From Streptomyces xanthii (GTDB lineage: Bacteria > Actinomycetota > Actinomycetes > Streptomycetales > Streptomycetaceae): a DNA stretch of 64,000 nucleotides. The DNA lies in assembly GCF_014621695.1 (NCBI RefSeq), contig NZ_CP061281.1:6944001-7008000 (forward strand). Direction: 5' to 3'. This document shows, in pieces, positions 44,266 to 52,867 of this stretch. The first letter of the stretch is position 1. Each line of letters opens with the position of its first letter. A program made the translations under genes and the position numbers. The notes beneath the pieces were generated by a model. The model worked only from the letters and a program-made list of their open reading frames with translations. It did no database searches and was not told where the DNA came from.

Positions 44266-45771
44266 GTGACCCTGTTGCAGGACTCCGCCCGAACGCGTCG
44301 CAGACGCCTGGGAGTTGCCTCGGCGGCGGCCGGGCTGCTCGCCGCGCTGCTCGCCGCAGGACCCGCGTCGGCCACCCCCGACCCGGGCGACGGGAACAAG
44401 GCGCCCAAGTCCGTGTCGCGCACCGTCGAGAAGCAGGCCGAGGCCGCGATAGCCGCCGGCGACATACCCGGCCAGGACGAGGTCGTCCACTCCGCCAACA
44501 TCGAACACCTCACCAACATCCCCAAGGACGCGCTGCCCGGCACGAACTCGGACCTCGCCTTCCAGGGCAAGTACGCGTTCGCCGGCAACTACGACGGCTT
44601 CCGCATCTTCGACATCAGCGACCCGAAGGCGCCGAAGACCGTCGCGCAGGTCCTGTGTCCCGGTTCGCAGAACGACATCACCGTCTCCGGGAACCTGCTG
44701 TTCCTGTCCACGGACAGCTCCCGCAGCGACAACTCCTGCGCCTCCACCACCCAGCCCGCGACCGAGAAGTCGTCCTGGGAGGGCATGAAGGTCTTCGACA
44801 TCAGCGACAAGCGCAACCCGAAGTACGTCGCCGCCGTCGAGACCGCGTGCGGCTCGCACACCCACACGCTGGTGCCGGAGAAGAAGAACGTCTACGTGTA
44901 CGTGTCCTCGTACTCGCCGAGCGCCACCTTCCCCGACTGCCAGCCGCCGCACGACGGCATCTCCGTGATCAAGGTGCCGCGCGACGCCCCGGAGAAGGCG
45001 GCGGTCGTCGGCTTCCCCGTCCTGTTCCCCGGCGAGGGCCCCGACGGCGGCGGCAACCCGGGCGGTCCCACCAACCCGGGCGTCTCCAAGACCACCGGCT
45101 GCCACGACATCACGGTCCTGCCCTCCAAGGACCTCGCGGCGGGCGCCTGCATGGGTGACGGCATCCTGTTCTCCATCAAGGATCCGGAGCACCCGAAGGT
45201 CATCGACCAGGTCCAGGACAACGTGAACTTCGCGTTCTGGCACTCGGCGACCTTCAACCAGAAGGCGAACAAGGTCGTCTTCACCGACGAGCTCGGCGGC
45301 GGCGGAGCGGCCACCTGCAACGCGGCGGTCGGCCCGGACCGCGGCGCCGACGGCATCTACGACATCGTCGGCAAGGGCGACCAGCGCAAGCTCGTCTTCA
45401 AGAGCTACTTCAAGATCCCGCGCCACCAGGCCGACACCGAGAACTGCGTCGCGCACAACGGCTCGCTGATCCCGGTCAAGGGCAAGGACATCATGGTCCA
45501 GGCGTGGTACCAGGGCGGCGTCTCCGTCTGGGACTTCACCGACTCCGCGCAGCCGAAGGAGATCGGCTACTTCGAGCGCGGCCCGCTGTCCACCGACGCG
45601 ATCAGGACCGGCGGTTCCTGGTCCGCGTACTACTACAACGGCTACATCTACTCGAACGACATCGCGAAGGGCTTCGACGTCCTGAAGCTCAGCGACCGGC
45701 GCACCGACCCCGCGCAGCGGGTCCGCATGGACGAGCTCAACGTCCAGACGCAGCCGGACTACTTCGCCTGA
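44266..45771 (+). CDS. Secreted LVIVD-repeat protein
   Basis: A 501-residue exported beta-propeller. A twin-basic signal ([28 protein letters not shown]) directs it out, possibly by Tat. LVIVD-type repeats follow, such as FRIFDISDPKAPKTVAQV, MKVFDISDKRNPKYVAAV, ILFSIKDPEHPKVIDQV and VWDFTDSAQPKEIGYFE, the usual form LxVFDVSDPxxPxxV. Function is unknown; the partner DUF305 protein suggests extracellular metal handling. GTG 44266 has AGGGAG 8 nt upstream and is preferred to ATG 44236. The tetR gene at the far end is convergent and overlaps by 13 bp. Confidence 0.85.
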   Translation: MTLLQDSARTRRRRLGVASAAAGLLAALLAAGPASATPDPGDGNKAPKSVSRTVEKQAEAAIAAGDIPGQDEVVHSANIEHLTNIPKDALPGTNSDLAFQGKYAFAGNYDGFRIFDISDPKAPKTVAQVLCPGSQNDITVSGNLLFLSTDSSRSDNSCASTTQPATEKSSWEGMKVFDISDKRNPKYVAAVETACGSHTHTLVPEKKNVYVYVSSYSPSATFPDCQPPHDGISVIKVPRDAPEKAAVVGFPVLFPGEGPDGGGNPGGPTNPGVSKTTGCHDITVLPSKDLAAGACMGDGILFSIKDPEHPKVIDQVQDNVNFAFWHSATFNQKANKVVFTDELGGGGAATCNAAVGPDRGADGIYDIVGKGDQRKLVFKSYFKIPRHQADTENCVAHNGSLIPVKGKDIMVQAWYQGGVSVWDFTDSAQPKEIGYFERGPLSTDAIRTGGSWSAYYYNGYIYSNDIAKGFDVLKLSDRRTDPAQRVRMDELNVQTQPDYFA

Positions 45772-46478
45772 CGCTCCGGTCCCGCCGGCCGCCCGGTGGG
45801 CCGCAACGGCTCGAAGTAGCGTGAGAAATCGGCCGTACGGCCGTGGGCGGGGCTTTCCCCGGACACCGCGTCATCCGTGACGTCGTCCGCCGGCGGGAAG
45901 CCCCGCTCCCACGCGAGCCCGTACCGCCGGAACAGCTCGGCCCGCATCCGGCGCACCGGCATCGGCGCCCCCGGCAGCAGGATCGCGAACACGGCACCCA
46001 TCAGCTGGGCGCGCAGCATCGGATAGTCCAGCTCCACGTCCGCCGACCCGTGCCGCCGCACCGTGTCCTGGAGCAGCTCGGACAGCCGCTGCTGCTCGAC
46101 GCACCGCACGAAACCCTCGGACTGCAGGATGCCCGCCATGTGCGTGCGCATCAGCACCGGCTCGTCATGGGCGAGGCCGAGGATCGCGTCGATCGCGCGG
46201 GCCAGCCGCTCGTCACCGTCCTCGGTGCGCGGCTCCCGCTCCAGCGCCTCCTCCAGCGTCCGGTTCATCAGCCGGTGCACCGCGGACTGGAGCAGCTGCC
46301 GCTTGCTCGGGAAGTAGTACGAGACCAGGCCGCGGGCCGAACCGGCGCGGTCCGCGATGTCGCCGAGCGTCGTCGCGTCGTAACCGCGCTCCCCGACCAG
46401 CTCCAGAGCGGCCTGCAGGAGCCGCTCGCGGGAACGCCGGCGCAACTCCTCATTGACCGATGCGCTGCGGGGGGACAT
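45759..46478 (-). CDS. TetR/AcrR family regulator
   Basis: A 239-residue TetR protein: HTH TTLGDIADRAGSARGLVSYYFPSKRQL at about 37-63, then a long helical ligand domain and a 35-residue acidic/Pro-rich tail. ATG 46478 (MSPRSASV) is preferred over one 11 codons earlier because AGGAG is spaced for it. TAG at 45759-45761 overlaps the convergent LVIVD gene by 13 bp. Upstream, TGGCT-cgc-AGCCA (46498-46510) flanked by GTTG and CAAC is a likely self-operator. Confidence 0.87.
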   Translation of the reverse strand: MSPRSASVNEELRRRSRERLLQAALELVGERGYDATTLGDIADRAGSARGLVSYYFPSKRQLLQSAVHRLMNRTLEEALEREPRTEDGDERLARAIDAILGLAHDEPVLMRTHMAGILQSEGFVRCVEQQRLSELLQDTVRRHGSADVELDYPMLRAQLMGAVFAILLPGAPMPVRRMRAELFRRYGLAWERGFPPADDVTDDAVSGESPAHGRTADFSRYFEPLRPTGRPAGPERQAK

Positions 46479-46491
46479 CCTTGACTCCTGC

Positions 46492-46512
46492 GTTGACTGG
46501 CTCGCAGCCAAC
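46492..46512 (-). promoter_or_regulatory. Candidate TetR self-operator
   Basis: TGGCT-cgc-AGCCA (46498-46510), with GTTG before and AC after it, directly upstream of tetR and next to a CTATACT -10-like sequence. Confidence 0.45.
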
Positions 46513-46618
46513 TATACTCAGCGCGGCCCGGTCACCGGCCCTCAGGGGTGCGGTGTACCCGGGCGGGGCGGCTGTGCCGGGGCGACGCGGGGGATCGCCT
46601 CGGCGCGGTCGTGCCACG

Positions 46619-46660
46619 CACCGGCCTCCGGACGGCGTCGGCGCCGCCCGGAGGCCGGTG
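46619..46660. terminator. Strong orphan hairpin upstream of DUF2630 gene
   Basis: CACCGGCCTCCGG (46619-46631) and CCGGAGGCCGGTG (46648-46660) form a perfect 13-bp stem. It lies 101 bp before the DUF2630 start, not after any gene, so it may be an attenuator or the end of an unannotated short RNA. Confidence 0.6.
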
Positions 46661-46761
46661 TCATGTCTCCGGGATCCGTGACCTCTCCGGCGCGCGGGGT
46701 CGCCGGAAGCTTCCTACAGTGGCGAGGGGCGGGTTCCCGAGCACCCGAGGAGGCGTGCGAC

Positions 46762-47007
46762 ATGGATCAGCAGGAGATCCTCGGCCGGATCAGCGCCATG
46801 GTCGACGACGAGAAGCGGCTGCGCGCCGCCCTGGCCGACGGCACCATCGACGCCGCCACCGAGCGCGAGCGCCTGGCCGACGTGGAGCGGGCGCTCGACC
46901 AGTGCTGGGACCTGCTGCGCCAGCGGCGGGCCAAGGCCGAGTTCGGCGAGAACCCCGACGAAGCGAGCGTGCGGCCCTCGGCGGAGGTCGAGGGCTACGA
47001 GTCGTGA
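46762..47007 (+). CDS. DUF2630 family protein
   Basis: An 81-residue helical protein matching DUF2630: ILGRISAMVDDEKRLRAAL, the ERERLADVERALDQCWDLLRQRRA helix and the PDEASVRPSAEVEGYES tail are all typical. It is probably a short coiled coil; function unknown. ATG 46762 follows GAGGAGGCG. The last bases form GTGA with the start of the iron-sulfur gene, so the two are translationally coupled. Confidence 0.87.
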   Translation: MDQQEILGRISAMVDDEKRLRAALADGTIDAATERERLADVERALDQCWDLLRQRRAKAEFGENPDEASVRPSAEVEGYES

Positions 47008-47411
47008 CCCGCAAGCCCTACCGCGGCCACCTGATCACGGTCAGCTTCGACGGGCAGCGCTGTCTGCACGCCGCCGAGTGCGTGCGCGGGCTCCCGCAGG
47101 TCTTCGACACGGCCGCCCGCCCGTGGATCCAGCCGGACGCGGCACCCGCCGACGAGGTCGCGGCCGTCGTGCGCCGCTGTCCCTCGGGCGCGCTGCGCTA
47201 CGAACTGGTCGACGGGACCGTGGAGGTGCCGCCCGCCGCCACGACCGTGGAGCGCGCCGCGGACGGCCGGCTCGTCATCCGCGGCGACCTGCGCATCCGC
47301 GCCGCCGACGGGTCGGAGACCGCCGAGGTCCGGGCCACCCTGTGCGGCTGCGGTCGCAGCGCGAACCAGCCGTACTGCGACCACTCCGGGGTCTGCGGCG
47401 ACGGTCACTGA
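47004..47411 (+). CDS. Fer4_19 plus CDGSH-like iron-sulfur protein
   Basis: A 135-residue protein with two cluster regions. Residues 1-62 form a divergent ferredoxin-like domain: RCLHAAECVRGLPQVFD, then VVRRCPSGALRYE. Residues 115-135 form a CDGSH-type end: CGCGRSANQPYCDHSG. The canonical motif ends CD-x-SH with the His as fourth ligand; here that place is Gly and a His sits two residues earlier, with an extra Cys and a final His in the tail. It may bind a 4Fe-4S and a modified 2Fe-2S cluster. GTG 47004 overlaps the DUF2630 stop. Confidence 0.83.
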   Translation: MTRKPYRGHLITVSFDGQRCLHAAECVRGLPQVFDTAARPWIQPDAAPADEVAAVVRRCPSGALRYELVDGTVEVPPAATTVERAADGRLVIRGDLRIRAADGSETAEVRATLCGCGRSANQPYCDHSGVCGDGH

Positions 47412-47430
47412 CCCGCCCCGGCCGGCCCGG

Positions 47431-48126
47431 TCAGACGAGATCGAGGATCGGGAGCAGGCCGTCCGGGCGCTCGTCGGCCGGCAGGTGGTCCACGAAGTAC
47501 GTCGCGCAGCCCAGCGCCGCCGCGCCGCCGTCGGCCTTCCGGTCGTCCCCGACCATCAGCGCGTCGCCCGCCGCGACCCCGAGCGCCTCCAGCGCCGCCG
47601 TGAACAGCCGCGGGTCCGGCTTCGTCACACCGTGCCGGTACGAGAGGACGTACGCGTCGACGTACTGGTCGAGGCCGTGCGCGGCGAAGACCGGGCGCGG
47701 GTCCCAGCCGATGTTGCTGACCACGGCGACCGGCACCCCGCGCTCCCGCAGCTCCGCGAGGACCGGCAGCGCGTCCGGGTAGGGCGCCCAGGCGGCGGGG
47801 GTCATGTGGCGGTCGTACAGGAGGTCGTAGAGCCGGTCGTCGGGCAGCGGCACCTCGCGGGCCAGGCCGGTGAACGCGGCGCGGTGCCGCGTGGCGTCCA
47901 CGTCGCGGGCGGCGACCAGCTCGGCCAGGTGCTCGGGGACGCGGACGTGGTGCGTGACGCCGCCGGGCTGCGCGCCGGCCTCGGCCAGGGCGGCCACCGC
48001 CTGCTCGAACTCGGCCGCGGGCAGCTCCAGTTCGAGCGCGTCGAGCGCGGACCGCAGCCATGACGCGGTCGGTTCGATCCGGAAGAGGGTGCCGGAGAAG
48101 TCGAAGAGCACGGCTTTGATCGTCAT
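47431..48126 (-). CDS. HAD superfamily hydrolase
   Basis: A 231-residue phosphatase-like HAD enzyme. Motif I is LFDFSGTL with Asp nucleophile; the second Asp is replaced by Ser (DFSGT in place of DxDGT), which may weaken acid/base catalysis. Motif II is VAVVSNIG, motif III Lys is in RHGVTKPDPRLF, and motif IV is MVGDDRKADGGAAALG. A cap of about 85 residues lies after motif I. Substrate unknown. ATG 48126 fits the family start. Confidence 0.85.
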   Translation of the reverse strand: MTIKAVLFDFSGTLFRIEPTASWLRSALDALELELPAAEFEQAVAALAEAGAQPGGVTHHVRVPEHLAELVAARDVDATRHRAAFTGLAREVPLPDDRLYDLLYDRHMTPAAWAPYPDALPVLAELRERGVPVAVVSNIGWDPRPVFAAHGLDQYVDAYVLSYRHGVTKPDPRLFTAALEALGVAAGDALMVGDDRKADGGAAALGCATYFVDHLPADERPDGLLPILDLV

Positions 48127-48158
48127 GCGGGCGATCCTGCGGGCCGGTGGACGCGCGG

Positions 48159-48845
48159 TCAAGGGCGGCCCCGGCGCGCGCTCCAGGTGTCGTACGCGGT
48201 GGTCGACAAGGCCACCGTGAGTGCGCCGAGCAGCCAGCCGCCCAGCACGTCCGACGGCCAGTGCACCCCGAGCCAGAGCCGGGTCAGGCCCACCCCGAGC
48301 ACCGAGACGACGGTGACGGCGAGCGCGGCCCGGTACAGGGCGGCGGGCGCGCCGTGGCGCCGGAGCAGCCACAGGACCAGGCCGAGGACGACGACCGCGG
48401 TCATCGCGTGCCCGGACGGATAGGCGGCGTAGTGCGCGGAGTCCACCGGGTCCGGCCACACCGGGCGCGGCCGGTCCAGGGTCGCCTTGAGGACCTGCTG
48501 GAGGAGCGTGCCGGCCGCGCAGGTCACGGCGACCCAGACGGCGAGCACCGCCTCGCGCAGCCGCACGAACAGGTACACGACGACCAGCGCGCACAGCAGG
48601 CGCATCGTCCACGGGTCCCATACCCAGTCCGTCAGGATCCGGTTGGCGTGCGTGAGCCCCGGATCGGCGACCGCCGCACGGTGGAGGGAGCGGGCGACGT
48701 CCGTGTCCATGTCTGTCAGCGGCGTCCAGCGCACCGCCACGAGGACGAGTAGGACGGCGTTGGCGAGCGTCAGCGCCGCCAGGGTCCACAGCGCCGGACG
48801 GGGAACGAGGGGCCTGTGCGGGTGATCGAGCCGTGCCGGGTGCAT
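48159..48845 (-). CDS. PAP2-family membrane phosphatase
   Basis: A 228-residue lipid-phosphatase-type protein with six predicted helices. The three phosphatase signatures are visible: KATLDRPRPVW, YPSGHAMTAVV with catalytic His, and GLTRLWLGVHWPSDVLGGW with nucleophilic His and Asp. It would dephosphorylate phosphatidate, undecaprenyl-diphosphate or a related lipid on the outer face of the membrane. ATG 48845 gives a basic N-tail. It lies 33 bp from the HAD gene on the same strand. Confidence 0.9.
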   Translation of the reverse strand: MHPARLDHPHRPLVPRPALWTLAALTLANAVLLVLVAVRWTPLTDMDTDVARSLHRAAVADPGLTHANRILTDWVWDPWTMRLLCALVVVYLFVRLREAVLAVWVAVTCAAGTLLQQVLKATLDRPRPVWPDPVDSAHYAAYPSGHAMTAVVVLGLVLWLLRRHGAPAALYRAALAVTVVSVLGVGLTRLWLGVHWPSDVLGGWLLGALTVALSTTAYDTWSARRGRP

Positions 48846-48911
48846 GGGGAAGATCCTCGCCCATGGGACCGTGCGCGGACCGTAAAGATGCGGGGCGGCG
48901 CGGCCCGCCTC

Positions 48912-49847
48912 CTAGCCGAGCGCGCGCAGACCCGGGACGAACGCCACCAGGAGCGGGACCAGCGGGATCAGGGCGGCGGCGGCCGTCAGGCGGAGGCGGT
49001 GGACCGGGCTGAGCCGGGACTGCGGGGCCAGCAGCCGGTGCACGCGCTGCGGGACGTGCGCCTGCGGCGTCGGGCAGGGGCCGAACACCCCGCGGTCCTC
49101 GTTCAGTTCGACCAGCGCGAGCGCGATCGTCAGCCGGCCGAAGCGGCGGGAGGCGACGTCGTCCGCGGCCAGTTCGACCAGACGGTGCATCTGGTCGCGG
49201 AACGAGGCGAACACCCTGACCTGGGGGAAGCCCGAGGCCAGCGCGCCCGAGCAGTGCAGCAGCCAGTCGTGCCGCCAGCGGGCGTGACCCGTCTCGTGCG
49301 CCAGCACCGCGTCCAGCTGATGCCCCTTCAGGCGGCGCAGCGCGGCCGTGGTGATGACCAGTTGGGGCGTCGGGCCCGGCAGCCACCACGCGTCCGGGCG
49401 CTCGGCCTCCAGGAGGACGAGCCGCTCCGCTCCGGGCTCCTCGCCCGGCAACAGGGGCGCGCGGACGAGCAGTTCGGCCCGGCGTCGCCGGCGGCGGTCC
49501 CGCGCCCGGTACACCTCGCGCACCAGCATCGCCGCCGTCCACACCCCGCCGAGCGCGAGGGTCACGGCCACGGTGGCGGCCCAGGGGCCGGGGGCGCGCA
49601 GCGCGTAGGCCTCCACGACGCCGTGCGGGGCGGGGGCGAAGAGCCGGCCTCGCACGGCCTGCCAGGCGGAGGCCGCGCTCAGCGTCATCGACAGCGCGCA
49701 GCACAGGAGGACGGCCGCCACGACGCACTGCCACGCCCACAGCGCGACGATCGGCTCCCGCTCCGTCCAGTCGGCGCGGGCGAGCAGACGCGGGGCGACG
49801 ACAGCGACAAAGGCGCCGAGCAGCAACAGCGCTACGGGGACCGACAT
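48912..49847 (-). CDS. M56 family (BlaR1-like) membrane metallopeptidase
   Basis: A 311-residue protein with four membrane helices: near 4-22, 38-55, 90-112 and a C-terminal one near 288-308. Between helices 3 and 4 is the zinc protease motif LAHETGHARWRHDW, with the third ligand probably the Glu of RLVELAADDVA. M56 enzymes relay antibiotic or envelope signals by cleaving a BlaI-type repressor. No penicillin-sensor domain and no blaI are adjacent here, although in many Streptomyces loci one sits beside it. ATG 49847. Confidence 0.86.
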   Translation of the reverse strand: MSVPVALLLLGAFVAVVAPRLLARADWTEREPIVALWAWQCVVAAVLLCCALSMTLSAASAWQAVRGRLFAPAPHGVVEAYALRAPGPWAATVAVTLALGGVWTAAMLVREVYRARDRRRRRRAELLVRAPLLPGEEPGAERLVLLEAERPDAWWLPGPTPQLVITTAALRRLKGHQLDAVLAHETGHARWRHDWLLHCSGALASGFPQVRVFASFRDQMHRLVELAADDVASRRFGRLTIALALVELNEDRGVFGPCPTPQAHVPQRVHRLLAPQSRLSPVHRLRLTAAAALIPLVPLLVAFVPGLRALG

Positions 49848-49935
49848 GCCCGTCAGACTATGAGGCGCGGGCTACCCGGGGGTACGGTCCGGCGCGCCAA
49901 GTGACGTAGGACACGGTTTCGTTCGCCGCCTCGCG

Positions 49936-50493
49936 TCACATGGTGAACAGCATCGCGAGCATGCCGATCGCCATGGACAGGCGGCAGGCCCGCGCCAGTT
50001 CGGGGCGCCGGCCCCAGGCGAGCGTCTCCGTCCCGGGCGCTCCGGCGGCCGTCGCGGCCGGGACCAGGCGCAGGCCCGACCACAGCACGTACCCGGTGAA
50101 GTAGACGACGAGCGCGGCGGTGAGGGCGGGGGAGCCCGTGGGGCCGGAGTGGTGGGCGTGGGCCGCCGGGCGGGCCGCCATCGCGAGGGACATGTAGGCC
50201 ATGGCGGACGTACCGACCAGGTGGTGGACGTGGTGGCCGGCGTGCCGGGCCGCCCACAGGGCGCGCAGCGCCGCCGCGCCGAACACGGTCGCGTAGGCCA
50301 GCCAGGCCCAGCGCGGTGGGGTCAGCACCGCCGCCGGCACCGCCATGAGCGCCATCCCGAAGCCCATGAGCGCCTCGGCGCCCGCCGTGCGGCGCTGCTC
50401 CTCGTCCCCGCCGCGTCTGCGCAGCAGGCAGTACGCGCCGGTCGCCGCGCACAGCGCGACGAGCAGCCATGCGGCCGACTCCGGTCCGTGCAC
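49936..50493 (-). CDS. DUF5134 membrane protein
   Basis: A 185-residue protein with five to six membrane helices. A His-rich stretch (ARHAGHHVHHLVGTSAMAYMSLAM and AHAHH) in the middle is typical of DUF5134 and suggests metal binding. The start is GTG 50493. It lies 88 bp upstream of the M56 protease gene on the same strand and may share its role in envelope sensing; function is not known. Confidence 0.78.
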   Translation of the reverse strand: MHGPESAAWLLVALCAATGAYCLLRRRGGDEEQRRTAGAEALMGFGMALMAVPAAVLTPPRWAWLAYATVFGAAALRALWAARHAGHHVHHLVGTSAMAYMSLAMAARPAAHAHHSGPTGSPALTAALVVYFTGYVLWSGLRLVPAATAAGAPGTETLAWGRRPELARACRLSMAIGMLAMLFTM

Positions 50494-50589
50494 CTCGGGT
50501 CCCCCTCGTCCGTCGGCTGTGTGCCGGGTCTCCTGGGGGATGCCCGGGTGTCCGGGCGCGTATGGCGGCGCAGGGAAGCATTCACGGGT

Positions 50590-50605
50590 GTTTTACTAGT
50601 GAAAC
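50590..50605. promoter_or_regulatory. MarR-type operator upstream of FUSC gene
   Basis: GTTTTACTAGTGAAAC is palindromic at 7 of 8 pairs around ACTAGT. It lies 18 bp before the FUSC start, in its promoter zone, and is the likely target of the MarR protein encoded downstream. Confidence 0.6.
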
Positions 50606-50623
50606 ATCTGTTAAGGTTTTTGT

Positions 50624-52279
50624 ATGAGCAGCACTCCCACGACCCCACGCGCCCTGTCCGTCCGGCCTCTCCCGCTGGCAGGGGTGCTGCGCCCGGGCAA
50701 GCCCGTGGACATCTGGTTCAAGCCCGCGACCAGCGTCGTCGTGTCCGCCGCGATACCGAACCTGACGCTGCTCGCCCTCGGCCGGCTCGACCTGGTCATG
50801 TACACCATGGCCGGATCCTTCTGCGCCCTGTACGGCCACAACCTCCCGTACGCCGCCCGGGCCCGGGCCCTCGCCGGCGTCGTCGCCGGGATGTTCGCGA
50901 GCCTCGCCGTCGCGCTCGTCACCGCCTCGTACACGACGAACGCCCTCGTGCTCGTCGCGGTCGGCGCCCTGCTCGCCGCCCTCCAGAAGATGCTGTGCGA
51001 CGCCACGCGCATCGGGCCGCCCGCCCACCTGATCTTCACGTTCATCAGCTCCGCCATGCTGTTCGCGCCCCAGGCCATCGGCCAGGTGCCGGGGCACCTC
51101 GCCCTGATGCTCGGGGCCGGAGCCGTCGCCTGGCTGGTCGGCATGGCACCCGCGCTCGTCCGGCCCCACGGCCCCGAGCGCCGGGCCACCGCGCGGGCGC
51201 TGTACGCCGCCGCCTCCTACGCCGAGCGACCCGAGCACGCCGCCGGGCGAGGGGCCGCCGCCGCTGCCGTGCACGCCGCCTGGCAGTCGCTGCTCGCCAC
51301 CGGCGCCCGCAGCGAGGCACGCCGGGCCCTGGAGCGGCTCGTCGTCCGCGCCGAGGTGGCCCTCGCCGCACCCGGTGACGCCGACACGGCGCAACTGCGC
51401 GCGTGGGCGCACGGGCTGCGCGGGGCCGGCGCGGTGCCGCGGCCCCCGCGCGTCGCGGGCCTCGACGACGAACTGCTCGGCGTCGAGGCCGAGCTCGCCA
51501 CCGGCCGCCCCTCCGTGTGGCGACTCGTCGGCCCCGGCTCCCCGCTTCTGCCTGTCGGACTGCGCACGTTCGTGGGCTGCGCGCTCGCCGGCTACGGATC
51601 CCTCGCGCTCGGCATCGGCCGCCCGTACTGGGCCCTGGTCACCGCCGCCTCGATCTACCAGGCCAACGTGACGCTGACCTGGAAGCGCGGCGTCCAGCGC
51701 GTCGTCGGGAACCTGGGCGGCGTCCTCGTCTTCGCCGCGATCGCGCCCCTGGCCCACGCCAGCCAGGCCGCACTCGTGCTGTGCTGCCTCGCCTTCAGCT
51801 TCGGCGCCGAGGCGCTCATCACCCGCAACTACTGGCTGGGCAGCCTCTCCGTCACGCCCATGGCGCTGCTCGTCACCGAGTTCACCCGGCTCCAGGGGAC
51901 CGGACAGCTGATCACCGAGCGGGTCGTCGACACGCTGGTCGGCGCCCTCCTCGGCATCGTCGCCGCCGTGGTCGTCACGAACCGGCGGGCCGGGGACCGC
52001 ATCGAGCAGGCCCTGAGCGGCGCCGAGGAGGCGCGCGCCGCCGCCGAGCGCACGCTGGCCCTCGACACGCCCAGGTCCGCCGCGCTGGAGACCGCACGGC
52101 GGACCCTCGCCGCGACCCTCGTCGAGTTGCGCGCCGCGGCCGACACGGCGGCCGGAGAATGGTGGCAGCGGGCCCTGCCGGAGGAGCGGGTGCTCGCCGT
52201 GGAGCAGAGCGGGCATCGTACGCTCGCTGCGGTCGTCCGACGTGCGGCCGCGGAGGAAGGTGTGGGCAGGCGAGGATGA
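50624..52279 (+). CDS. FUSC family exporter
   Basis: A 551-residue membrane protein of the aromatic-acid-exporter type. Two six-helix blocks (about 38-180 and 310-455) alternate with cytoplasmic helical domains; IGRPYWALVTAASIYQANVT and the Arg-rich GVQRVVGNLGGV loop match the FUSC signature. A C-terminal coiled helix (about 460-540) may tether it to a partner. ATG 50624 follows TTAAGG. Its TGA overlaps the start of marR (ATGA), so the two are coupled, and a MarR-like dyad lies upstream. Confidence 0.88.
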   Translation: MSSTPTTPRALSVRPLPLAGVLRPGKPVDIWFKPATSVVVSAAIPNLTLLALGRLDLVMYTMAGSFCALYGHNLPYAARARALAGVVAGMFASLAVALVTASYTTNALVLVAVGALLAALQKMLCDATRIGPPAHLIFTFISSAMLFAPQAIGQVPGHLALMLGAGAVAWLVGMAPALVRPHGPERRATARALYAAASYAERPEHAAGRGAAAAAVHAAWQSLLATGARSEARRALERLVVRAEVALAAPGDADTAQLRAWAHGLRGAGAVPRPPRVAGLDDELLGVEAELATGRPSVWRLVGPGSPLLPVGLRTFVGCALAGYGSLALGIGRPYWALVTAASIYQANVTLTWKRGVQRVVGNLGGVLVFAAIAPLAHASQAALVLCCLAFSFGAEALITRNYWLGSLSVTPMALLVTEFTRLQGTGQLITERVVDTLVGALLGIVAAVVVTNRRAGDRIEQALSGAEEARAAAERTLALDTPRSAALETARRTLAATLVELRAAADTAAGEWWQRALPEERVLAVEQSGHRTLAAVVRRAAAEEGVGRRG

Positions 52280-52818
52280 GTGTGCAGCGTGGTGCGGACG
52301 GGATTCCCTTTGACACCGTGTCGTCGGTGGTGCGGCAGTGGAAGGACGTACGTCCCGATGTCGACACCGCGCCGATGGAGATCATCGGCCGGATCAACCG
52401 CTGCGCCGCGCTGCTGCAGCAGGCCGAGGACGCGCCGCTGCGGGACGCGGGACTGACCCGCCCCGAGTTCGACCTGCTCGGCACGCTGCGCCGGACCGGC
52501 CGCGAACTGACGCCGGGCGACCTGGCGCGCGAGACCTTCTCCTCCGGCGCCGCCGTCACCAAGCGGCTGAAGTCCCTCCAGGAACGCGGGCTCGTGACCC
52601 GGCGCGGCGACACCCGCGACCGCCGGGTCGCGCACCTCAGCCTGACCGACGAGGGCCGCGCCGTCGTGGACGCCGTCCTGCCGCGTCAGCTCGCCTACGA
52701 GGCGTCCGTGCTCAGCGGCCTGTCCGACGGCCGCGACACCGAACTCGCCGGCCTCCTGGGCGCCCTGCTCTCCCAGCTGGAAGGCCGCCTCGGCGGAGGC
52801 CTCACCCCCCGCATCTGA
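52276..52818 (+). CDS. MarR family transcriptional regulator
   Basis: A 180-residue MarR protein with a 30-residue N-terminal extension. The recognition region is TPGDLARETFSSGAAVTKRLKSLQERGL and the wing RRGDTRDRRVAHLSLTDEGRAV carries the D-x-R-D-R-R motif. ATG 52276 overlaps the FUSC stop by four bases. It probably represses the fusc-marR operon through GTTTTACTAGTGAAAC at 50590-50605 and is released by the exported aromatic compound. Confidence 0.9.
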   Translation: MSVQRGADGIPFDTVSSVVRQWKDVRPDVDTAPMEIIGRINRCAALLQQAEDAPLRDAGLTRPEFDLLGTLRRTGRELTPGDLARETFSSGAAVTKRLKSLQERGLVTRRGDTRDRRVAHLSLTDEGRAVVDAVLPRQLAYEASVLSGLSDGRDTELAGLLGALLSQLEGRLGGGLTPRI

Positions 52819-52867
52819 CGCCTCGGGCCTGGGCGCGGGTGACGTGAGCGGGGGCGAGCCCGCCGGA

